DNA of 64,000 nucleotides from Methylocystis sp. (GTDB lineage: Bacteria > Pseudomonadota > Alphaproteobacteria > Rhizobiales > Beijerinckiaceae), in the NCBI GenBank assembly GCA_020252485.1, contig JADCCX010000001.1, positions 1-64,000 on the forward strand, read 5' to 3'. The position numbers were made by a program, and so were the translations under genes. Positions within the stretch are counted from its first letter, which is position 1; every line of letters starts with the position of its first letter. Positions 57,264 to 64,000 of this stretch are shown piece by piece. The notes under the pieces were generated by a model, which was given only the letters and a program-made list of their open reading frames with translations, was not told the DNA's origin and ran no database searches.

Positions 57264-57464
57264 CGCTCCTCAGACTCCTCAATACGTAGCACAAACTCGA
57301 CGAGGCAAAATTATAGGCATTCGGTGATGAATAAAAAATAAAAGGTGATTCATTTGATGATTTTTCAAATTTTTAACCAAATCTACCAGCGATATTTTAC
57401 TGTTTACGATTTTATCAGTGAATGAATTGAAAATGTTGATGTATTGTAGCTTGGAGTTAGCAAA
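57264..57464. promoter_or_regulatory. AT-rich divergent region between pspA and lemA
   Basis: This 201-base spacer is strikingly AT-rich compared with the GC-rich chromosome around it, especially 57301-57464. Several A/T tracts (AATAAAAAATAAAA, TTTTTCAAATTTTT) could bend DNA or bind a nucleoid protein. I searched by eye for a sigma-54 pattern (TGGCAC-N5-TTGCA) expected for PspF control and found none. The region likely holds promoters for both flanking units. Confidence 0.6.
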
Positions 57465-58028
57465 ATGGTCGAGGCGATTTTTGGCGTCACTATTGTAGCG
57501 GGCATAGCTGTTGTGGGACTTTACGGCTGGTCGCACAATCGTCTCGTCGCACTGGATCAGCGCTGCGAAACCGCGCTGGCGGACATCGATGTCCAGCTCA
57601 AGCATAGGCATAGCTTGCTGCCGGGCCTGATCGAAACGGTACGCGGCTTTGTAAGCCATGAGCGCGGCATTCTTGAAAGCGTGATCAGCGCCCGCACTGC
57701 GGCGCTTCAGGGCGCTACACCGGATAGGCTGTTCGCCGAGAAGAAGCTTTCTGAGACGATTGGCGCATTGCTGCAGATCGCGGATCGCAATCCGGACCTG
57801 AAAGCGTCGCCGCATTTCACGCAACTACGGCTCGATATCATTGACGTTGAAAACCGGATCATGGCGTCACGCCGCTTCCTCAATCTTGCGGTCGAAGAGT
57901 TCAACACGGCGCTTCGCAGTTTCCCTGGCAACGTCATTGCCGGACGCATGCGGCTATCTGCTCGCAAACCCTTCGATGTCGGACTGGAGCGTCTCGCCCT
58001 CGACGAAGCGGTCGTGGTGAAATTCTGA
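57465..58028 (+). CDS. lemA: LemA-family protein
   Basis: LemA proteins are membrane-anchored helical proteins of largely unknown function, often linked to metalloproteases and PspA. The 187-residue product has an N-terminal membrane helix (residues about 5-22, IFGVTIVAGIAVVGLYG) and the conserved helical segments ...NRLVALDQRCETALADIDVQLKHR and ENRIMASRRFLNLAVEEFNTALRSFPG. The start at 57465 has TTGGAG about 10 bases upstream. The M48 peptidase gene follows 29 bases later, so the two form an operon. Confidence 0.88.
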   Translation: MVEAIFGVTIVAGIAVVGLYGWSHNRLVALDQRCETALADIDVQLKHRHSLLPGLIETVRGFVSHERGILESVISARTAALQGATPDRLFAEKKLSETIGALLQIADRNPDLKASPHFTQLRLDIIDVENRIMASRRFLNLAVEEFNTALRSFPGNVIAGRMRLSARKPFDVGLERLALDEAVVVKF

Positions 58029-58057
58029 CGCGTCAGCTTGGCAGGGGTCCATAGATC

Positions 58058-59374
58058 ATGATCTTCGCCAATGGGCTATACGCGCACGCACGCCGGAACA
58101 ATGCCCGCTCCCTGTTTCTCTTTGTTGGCTTCGTGGTCGCATTCATTGCGGTCGTCTATGCGACGTTGCCAGTGCTGTTTATCCTTGTTCCTTTGATCAT
58201 TGATCTTGGAGCATTGTTCTTCGGCTTTAACATAAGGCTGATGACGCAAACGGAACCAGCGCTGATGTTCACGTTTCAACGCCCCGAGGAGTTCTGTCTT
58301 GCCACAGCAGCTGTCGGCTTGGTGGTTTTCGTCCTCGCCTATTGGCGAGAAATGCGTATCGTCTCCCGTACGCCAGGATTTGCGTGGGTCGACCGGCGCG
58401 TTGAGAAGCGCCTTTCCGATATTGTCGGAAACCTTGCGATCTCTGTCGGGCTGCCGATGCCCCGCATCGGCGTCATCGAGACGCCAGAGCTCAACGCGCT
58501 TGCTGGAGGATGGGGAGCCAGCAGTGCCTTTGTCGTTGTCACGCGCGGCCTGCTGGTCAACCTCAACGACCGCGAACTTTCCACCGTCATTGCGCACGAA
58601 CTCAGCCACATCCGCAACAACGATATCCGGCTTACGACGGCGGCCTACACCTTTGCAGGACTTGTTGGCCTCGCATCGTGCTTGTTGCTGGTGAAGCAAT
58701 GGAAGCTTCGCCACATCGCGCTTTTCCTGCTGATTCCGCCGCTTTTGATCATCGTTCTCTTTGGGCGGGTTGTCGTTCACGCTTCAGGCGCCCTGACCAG
58801 ATTCTGCCAGAGCTTCATCGGTGTTTCGCGCGAGTATGTTGCGGACGCTCACGCCATCGACATCACGAAAGATCCCGAAGCGCTTGTCTCCGCCCTGCTG
58901 AAGATCCATGGCCGCAGCACGTTGCCCCATGTGCATGAACGGCTTCGCGCGATGCTCATCGCCAGCCCCATGGTGGCTGCGGGCGATTTCAAAACGCATC
59001 CCAGTGTTGAGGACAGGATTGCCGCCATCCAGCGTCACGTGGGCTCCGCCTATGCGGGCCTGCCGGCAAAGCTGCTCGGCACGCGCCCGTCGATTCAGCA
59101 TTCTCCTGTCTTTGGCCCCGTTCCGGCCCGCGCTGCGTTCGGGACACGGTTTGCCGCAAACATCCCTTCGCCGATGCCCCATTCCTTAGTTCAACGCAAA
59201 GCCACCGCCGCTATCGAACCCGCCACTCCGCGCAAAGTGAGCAAGGGCTTTATCGTTTTCGTGGTCCTTGCCGGCGTTTACGGCTGCCAGCAGATCTCGT
59301 TCAACGCCGTCGAAGGGACGCTCAGCCAGTTGGGAACGGTCAGTACCCAACCCGGTCCAGCTGCGAAGCGATAG
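58058..59374 (+). CDS. M48-family membrane metalloprotease (HtpX-like)
   Basis: The 438-residue protein has several hydrophobic helices (about residues 20-50, 80-95 and 200-240) and the zinc-binding HELSH motif at residues 180-184, with a third ligand Glu259 in SREYVADAHA. This is the arrangement of HtpX-type membrane proteases. A C-terminal extension (about residues 330-438) is low-complexity and ends with a second hydrophobic stretch. It is downstream of lemA and near pspA, which suggests membrane quality control. A ribosome-binding AGGGGT precedes the start. Confidence 0.87.
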   Translation: MIFANGLYAHARRNNARSLFLFVGFVVAFIAVVYATLPVLFILVPLIIDLGALFFGFNIRLMTQTEPALMFTFQRPEEFCLATAAVGLVVFVLAYWREMRIVSRTPGFAWVDRRVEKRLSDIVGNLAISVGLPMPRIGVIETPELNALAGGWGASSAFVVVTRGLLVNLNDRELSTVIAHELSHIRNNDIRLTTAAYTFAGLVGLASCLLLVKQWKLRHIALFLLIPPLLIIVLFGRVVVHASGALTRFCQSFIGVSREYVADAHAIDITKDPEALVSALLKIHGRSTLPHVHERLRAMLIASPMVAAGDFKTHPSVEDRIAAIQRHVGSAYAGLPAKLLGTRPSIQHSPVFGPVPARAAFGTRFAANIPSPMPHSLVQRKATAAIEPATPRKVSKGFIVFVVLAGVYGCQQISFNAVEGTLSQLGTVSTQPGPAAKR

Positions 59375-59435
59375 ACGCGAAAAGCCTTCGGTTTTGCAAT
59401 GACAATCGCCTGACGTGGTCGCTATGATTGGAGCC

Positions 59436-61523
59436 ATGAACGCTCCCGTCCGCATCAAAACGCGCCCCTCGGTCTGCCCGCATGATTGCCCTTCCGCCTG
59501 CGCGCTTGAGGTCGAAGTCATCGACGGCAGGAGCATCGGGCGGGTGCGCGGCGCGGAGGACAACAGCTACACGGCCGGCGTGATCTGCGCCAAGGTCGCG
59601 CGCTATGCGGAGCGCATCCACCACCCGGATCGGTTGCTTCATCCGATGAAGCGGACGGGGCCGAAGGGCTCCGGCCAGTTCGAGCGCATCAGCTGGAGGG
59701 AGGCGCTCGATCTCACCGCCGCCGCCATGCTGAAGGCCGAAGCGGAATTCGGGGCGGAGAGTGTCTGGCCCTACTATTACGCCGGCACGATGGGCCGCGT
59801 GCAGCGCGATGGCATCAACCGCCTGCGGCATGTGAAGAAATATTCCGGCTTCTACCAGACGATCTGCATCAACACCGCCTGGGGCGGGTTTATGGCCGGC
59901 ACGGGCAAGCTCGCAGGGGTCGATCCGCGCGAGATGGCGAAGAGCGATTGCGTCGTCATCTGGGGCACCAATGCGGTCGCCACGCAGGTGAATGTGATGA
60001 CGCATGCGATCCACGCCCGCAAGGAGCGGGGGGCGAAGATCGTCGCCATCGACATCTACATGAACGACACGATGAAGCAGGCCGATATGGCGCTGCTCTT
60101 GCGCCCGGGCACCGATGGTGCGCTCGCCTGCGCCGTCATGCATGTGCTGTTCCGTGAAGGGCTCGCTGACCGGGCGTATCTGGCCAGATACACCGATTGC
60201 CCGCAGGAACTCGAAGCGCATCTGCAATCCCGCACGCCGGAGTGGGCGGCGGCCATCACCGGTTTGAATGTGGCCGAGATCGAGGCTTTCGCGCGTCTCG
60301 TCGGCACAACGAAGAAGACCTATTTCCGCCTGGGCTACGGCTTCTCGCGCCAGCGCAACGGCGCCGCCAATATGCATGCGGCGCTCTGCATTTCAGCCGT
60401 GACCGGCGCCTGGCTCCATGAAGGGGGAGGAGCCTTCCACAACAACGGCGGCATCTATCACCTGCACACCGGCCTGATCGAAGGGCTCGACCATTACGAT
60501 CCGAAAGTGCGTCGGCTCGAACAGGCGGCGATCGGGCGCGTTCTCACCGGCGATGCCTTCGCGCTCAGGAATGGCCCGCCCGTAAAGGTGCTGGTGGTGC
60601 AGAACACCAATCCCGTGAATGTCTGCCCGGAGCAGGACCTGGTAAGGCAGGGCTTCGCGCGCGAGGATCTGTTCGTGGCGGTCCATGAGCAATTCATGAC
60701 CGAAACGGCGAAATACGCCGATGTGCTGATGCCCGCCACCATGTTCATGGAGCATGACGATTTCTATACCGGCGGCGGGCACATGCATATCATGCTCGGG
60801 CGCAAGCTGATTGATGCGCCCGGCGAAGCCCGCGAGAACCATTGGGTGATCAGCGAACTCGCAAGGCGCCTGGGCGCCGAACATCGCGGGTTCGGGATGC
60901 CGGTGAGCGCGATCATCGACGAGACGCTGCAGAAATCCGGCTGGGGCACGCTTGCCGAGCTTGAGGCGAACAAGTGGATTGTCTGTCAGCCCTCTTTCGA
61001 AACCGCGCATTACATCAAGGGCTTCGCCTATCAGGACGGCAAGTTCCGTTTCAAGCCGGATTGGGAGAAGGTGCCCTATGCCAAGGATGGCATGATGGGG
61101 CCGTGGCAATCGATGCCGAGGCTTCCGGACCATTGGGCGGTCACCGAAGCGCCGGATTCGGCCTATCCTCTGAAGCTCGCGACCTCGCCGTCGCGCAGCT
61201 TCCTGAACTCGACGTTCAGCGAGACGCCCGGCTCGCAGAAGCGCGAGGGCGGCCCATCGCTGATGATGCATCCCGACGATATCGAGCGCTACGGTCTGGC
61301 CGAGGGTGCCGAGGCGCTGGTCGGCTCGCCGCGTGGCGAGACGGTCCTGACTATCCGCCGCTTCGATGGCCTGCAGCCCGGCGTCGCCATCGCCGAGGGC
61401 ATTCACCCCAACGGGGCCCACAAGGGCGGCAAGGGCATCAATGCGCTCACGGATGCGGCGCAGGTCGCGCCCTTCGGCGGCGCGCCGTTCCATGACAACA
61501 AGGTCTGGGTGCGGGCGGTGTAG
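59436..61523 (+). CDS. Molybdopterin/4Fe-4S oxidoreductase, DMSO reductase family
   Basis: The 695-residue protein (counted from the Met at 59436) has an N-terminal iron-sulfur motif CPHDCPSAC...CAK (Cys14, Cys18, Cys22, Cys51), the 4Fe-4S pattern of molybdopterin oxidoreductases, followed by bis-MGD-binding domains. There is no Tat signal, so it acts in the cytoplasm. No small electron-transfer subunit or membrane anchor lies beside it. The substrate is not recognisable. Start alternatives are GTG at 59415 and ATG at 59424; the ribosome-binding site is weak for all. It is not obviously cotranscribed with a neighbour. Confidence 0.8.
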   Translation: MNAPVRIKTRPSVCPHDCPSACALEVEVIDGRSIGRVRGAEDNSYTAGVICAKVARYAERIHHPDRLLHPMKRTGPKGSGQFERISWREALDLTAAAMLKAEAEFGAESVWPYYYAGTMGRVQRDGINRLRHVKKYSGFYQTICINTAWGGFMAGTGKLAGVDPREMAKSDCVVIWGTNAVATQVNVMTHAIHARKERGAKIVAIDIYMNDTMKQADMALLLRPGTDGALACAVMHVLFREGLADRAYLARYTDCPQELEAHLQSRTPEWAAAITGLNVAEIEAFARLVGTTKKTYFRLGYGFSRQRNGAANMHAALCISAVTGAWLHEGGGAFHNNGGIYHLHTGLIEGLDHYDPKVRRLEQAAIGRVLTGDAFALRNGPPVKVLVVQNTNPVNVCPEQDLVRQGFAREDLFVAVHEQFMTETAKYADVLMPATMFMEHDDFYTGGGHMHIMLGRKLIDAPGEARENHWVISELARRLGAEHRGFGMPVSAIIDETLQKSGWGTLAELEANKWIVCQPSFETAHYIKGFAYQDGKFRFKPDWEKVPYAKDGMMGPWQSMPRLPDHWAVTEAPDSAYPLKLATSPSRSFLNSTFSETPGSQKREGGPSLMMHPDDIERYGLAEGAEALVGSPRGETVLTIRRFDGLQPGVAIAEGIHPNGAHKGGKGINALTDAAQVAPFGGAPFHDNKVWVRAV

Positions 61524-61560
61524 GGCCAGTGCCCTGACCTCGGGTTAACCTGCGGGCTCC

Positions 61561-61705
61561 ATCCCTCCCCTTGACGGGGAGGGTCGGCGGCGAAAGCCGC
61601 CGGGGAGGGGTGATCATGAGGGGGGGAATTAGAGAATGCCCCCACCCGGCCCTTCCCCCGGATCAAGTCCGGGGTCCGGGCCACCCGCCCCGCAAGGGGG
61701 CGGGA
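61561..61705. repeat. GC-rich mosaic palindromic repeat between the oxidoreductase and cfa
   Basis: Four hairpins follow one another: CCCTCCCC-TTGAC-GGGGAGGG at 61563-61583, GGCGGC-GAAA-GCCGCC at 61586-61601, CCCCGGA-TCAAG-TCCGGGG near 61654-61674, and CCGCCCC-GCAA-GGGGGCGG near 61686-61705. This is a typical mosaic of short palindromes seen between genes in Hyphomicrobiales. It lies in a 302-base gap with no gene, and may act as a transcription terminator for the upstream gene. Confidence 0.7.
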
Positions 61706-61825
61706 TGGGTGCTCGTGCAGGCAATCGTTAACCCGCGTTCAGGGCCGCGGGTTTAGGGTGCCAGCCCTTGCCAGCCCTCCCTTGCCGTGCTGATAGCTTC
61801 AAGCCATTCGGGGAGATCATCACGC

Positions 61826-63058
61826 ATGTCCATGCGGCTGCTTTCAGGCCTGTTGAAGCGCTTCGTCGAGAAGGGCCGCCTCACTGTCATCGATACGACG
61901 GGCGCGCGCAGCACCTTCGGCAGCGGCGAGGATGGCCCCTCGGTCACGGCGAAACTGCATGACGGGAAGACGGCCGGCAAGCTCTTCTGGAACCCGGAAC
62001 TCGCCTTCCCCGAAGCCTATATGGATGGGCGCATCAGCTTCGAGGAGGGCTCGACGGTCTATGATCTGCTGCTGCTCTTCTCGCTGAACCGCAAGGCGCT
62101 GGGCGGGCATCCCGTGCAGCAGGCCTTGCGTAACGGCTGGCGCGCCGTGCGGCGCTGGCAGCAGCAGAATTCCGTCGCGCAGGCTTCGAAGAACATCAAG
62201 CATCACTATGATTTATAGCCGGAATTCTATCAGCTTTGGCTCGATCCCACGATGAATTACTCCTGCGCCTATTACACGCATCCGGAGAATTCGCTGGAGC
62301 AGGCGCAGCAGGACAAGATGCGCCATATCGCCGCCAAGCTCCGGTTGCAGCCGGGCATGAGTGTCGCCGAAGTAGGCTCCGGCTGGGGCGGGCTCGCCTG
62401 CTATCTCGCCAGGAATTTCGGCGTAACGATCACCTCCGTCTCGCTCTCGCCTGAGCAGATCCGCATCGCCAGGCAGCGCGCCATCGATATGGGCGTCGCC
62501 GACAAGGTGACGTTCCTCGAGCAGGATTACCGCCATATGAGCGGCACCTATGACCGGGTGATCTCCATCGCCATGATGGAGGCGATCGGCATCGGCAATT
62601 TCGACAATTATTTCGCCAAACTGAAGAGCCTGATGAAGCCTGGCGGCTATGGCCTGGTGCATGCCATCGGCCGCATGTCGCCGCCCGGCACCACGGCGCC
62701 CTTCATCCGCAAATACATCTTTCCCGGCGGCTACGTGCCCGCGATCTCGGAGGTTTTCGCGTCAACCGAGCGCACCGGCGCCTGGGTCGCCGATTGCGAG
62801 GTGCTGCGGCTGCATTATTACTGGACGCTGAAGGCATGGCGGGAGAATTTCGCCGCGATCCGGCCCCAGGCGGCGGCGATGTATGACGAGCGCTTCTGCC
62901 GCATGTGGGAGTTCTACCTGATCTCCTGCGAGCTGGGCTTCCTGCATGGCTCGAACATGATCTACCAGATCCTGATCAGCGACAGGCGCGATGATGTGCC
63001 CGTGCTGCGCGATTTCATTCAGGATGACGAGCGCGCGCTTGCCGCGCGGGGCATCTGA
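61826..63058 (+). pseudogene. cfa: Cyclopropane-fatty-acyl-phospholipid synthase, split by an in-frame TAG
   Basis: The enzyme would add a methylene from SAM to phospholipid double bonds. A single reading frame of 410 codons runs from the ATG at 61826, with a TAG stop at codon 131 (62216-62218). The residues around the stop fit the family pattern HHYDL-S-x-EFY..., so the amber codon replaces a Ser (TCG to TAG would be enough). The part after it has the SAM motif VAEVGSGWGG (residues 180-189) and YIFPGG. The second part has an ATG at 62252 but no visible ribosome-binding site. A true pseudogene, a sequencing error and stop-codon read-through remain open. Confidence 0.8.
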
Positions 63059-63528
63059 TGCCGCTCTATTTCGCCTACGGCGCGAACATGGATGTCGCCG
63101 CCATGGCGAAACGCTGCCCGTCCTCCAAGCCGCTCGGCCTGGCCCGCCTGCCGCGCCATCGCTGGATCATCTCGGCGGACGGCTACGCCAATGTCGTGCG
63201 CGATCCGCGGCGCGAGGTGCATGGCATGCTCTGGGACCTGGCGCTCAGCGACGTGCCGGTGCTTGACCGCTTCGAGGATGTGCCGCGCCTCTACCGCAAG
63301 GTCTGTCAGCCGGTGATTGCCGAAGCCGGCATCCGCCGCGCGCTGATTTATATCGGCCGTTCTGGAGAGCCCGGACGGCCAAGGCCCGGCTATCTCGACG
63401 ATGTCATCCGCGCGGCGGAAGCGGCCGCCTTGCCCGCTGCCAGCATCGCCGCCATGCGCAAGTTCGGGGATGTTCGCCCGGGCATTGCGGCTCCGGCCAC
63501 GGCTGCCAAGGCGCAAAGGTGGGTGTGA
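63058..63528 (+). CDS. Gamma-glutamylcyclotransferase-like protein
   Basis: The 156-residue protein starts MPLYFAYGANMD, which matches the YGxNM substrate-binding motif of the gamma-glutamylcyclotransferase/AIG2 fold. A later acidic segment, VLDRFEDVPRLYRK, aligns with the region that carries the catalytic Glu. The actual substrate is not known; family members act on gamma-glutamyl amines or similar compounds. Its ATG overlaps the stop of the broken cfa gene by one base (TGATG), so its expression may depend on translation of the C-terminal part of cfa. Confidence 0.85.
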   Translation: MPLYFAYGANMDVAAMAKRCPSSKPLGLARLPRHRWIISADGYANVVRDPRREVHGMLWDLALSDVPVLDRFEDVPRLYRKVCQPVIAEAGIRRALIYIGRSGEPGRPRPGYLDDVIRAAEAAALPAASIAAMRKFGDVRPGIAAPATAAKAQRWV

Positions 63529-63538
63529 AGGACTGGAG

Positions 63539-64000
63539 TCAGGGAGCACCGGCGGCCTTGGTGATGACGCTCATCAATTGCTTGGCCAGCAAACTCTTCA
63601 GCAACGCTTCCATTATGCCGACATCAATGGACATTGTCGCGGCATACTTCCGGTCGGCATCTTCCAGCGCATCAAAATAGGGTTTGCGATTTTCAACAAT
63701 GTGATCGGGAATTGTTGGGGAGCCCGGCAATCTGCTTCGGGTTGATATGCAAAGCACGATGTACGAAACAATCCGCGAAGTTCTGCCATTACCGTCTGAA
63801 AAGGGGTGAATCCAGTTCAGACGCCACATGGCATAGGCCGCGAGATGGATTGGACTGGCGGATTTCCATCGATCATTGATGTAATCGCACATTTCTTCGA
63901 TCAGTTCGGGGACCAGATGAGCGCCAACGGGATTGTGCTTGCTTCCCTGGATGCCAACTCCTGCTGGACGAAAAGTCCCCGCCAACGGGCTGATGCCCTG
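63539..64000 (-). CDS. Fic-family protein, partial, cut by the right edge
   Basis: Fic proteins transfer AMP or other phosphate-containing groups to target proteins. The visible frame contains the active-site motif HPFSDGNGRTSR, with the catalytic His and the GNGR phosphate-binding loop. The frame stays open to base 64000, so the N-terminal part is outside the window. A TTG at 63985 is an in-frame alternative start but the sequence before it is also coding-like. The regulatory inhibitory helix motif (S/T)xxxE(G/N) is not seen in the visible part. It is convergent with the cyclotransferase-like gene. Confidence 0.85.
   Translation of the reverse strand, partial: QGISPLAGTFRPAGVGIQGSKHNPVGAHLVPELIEEMCDYINDRWKSASPIHLAAYAMWRLNWIHPFSDGNGRTSRIVSYIVLCISTRSRLPGSPTIPDHIVENRKPYFDALEDADRKYAATMSIDVGIMEALLKSLLAKQLMSVITKAAGAP

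Noticed and set aside
57264-57464. Sigma-54 promoter for pspA
   Set aside because: No TGGCAC-N5-TTGCA pattern was found on either strand by eye.

Overview
This window is a high-GC chromosomal segment from an alphaproteobacterium, most likely Hyphomicrobiales (Rhizobiales). The call rests on gene order and content, not a database match: a 196-residue adenylate kinase straight after secY, a DegP-RarA-CrcB-RluC-HAD-ATP12 block, a topA-rnr-DUF983-NUDIX block, a pyrB partner resembling a dihydroorotase without its metal site, and palindromic intergenic repeats of a kind common in that order. The family is not resolved.

Region 1 (1-14.2 kb) is the rif region. A transposase fragment at the left edge, which looks like ISAs1 family, lies just upstream of rplK-rplA. 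Three metabolic genes (an E2-type acyltransferase and two short-chain dehydrogenases) then separate rplA from rplJ-rplL-rpoB-rpoC. Region 2 (14.3-16.0 kb) is an acpP-fabF pair. Region 3 (16.0-35.5 kb) is a nearly continuous str-S10-spc-alpha array (rpsL to rplQ, including fusA, tuf, secY, adk and rpoA). Its internal boundaries carry hairpins, candidate promoters and palindromic repeats, and a Rho-independent terminator closes it.

Region 4 (35.5-44.0 kb) holds a blue-light-sensing BLUF protein, a periplasmic DegP-like protease, the ATPase RarA, the fluoride channel CrcB, a pseudouridine synthase, a secreted PsiF-like protein, a HAD phosphatase, an ATP12-type F1-ATPase assembly chaperone and an MltB-like lytic transglycosylase. 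Region 5 (44.0-54.0 kb, minus strand) holds topA, rnr, DUF983, NUDIX, MFS, gltA and rimO. The last five genes upstream of gltA (topA to the MFS gene) are tightly coupled. RimO modifies the S12 protein encoded in Region 3.

Region 6 (54.1-59.4 kb) has pyrB with a degenerate dihydroorotase-like partner. Next comes a divergent PspA / LemA-M48 peptidase cassette around an AT-rich intergenic region, a candidate envelope-stress module. Region 7 (59.4-64.0 kb) is accessory: a cytoplasmic molybdopterin/4Fe-4S oxidoreductase, a cyclopropane-fatty-acid synthase gene broken by one in-frame amber codon, a gamma-glutamylcyclotransferase-like protein and a Fic protein cut by the right edge.

No rRNA gene, tRNA gene or CRISPR array was recognised. 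The most interesting items are the PspA/LemA/M48 cassette, the metal-site-less dihydroorotase, the amber-split cfa, and the interruptions of normally conserved ribosomal gene order. Nothing here is certain to be a new system.
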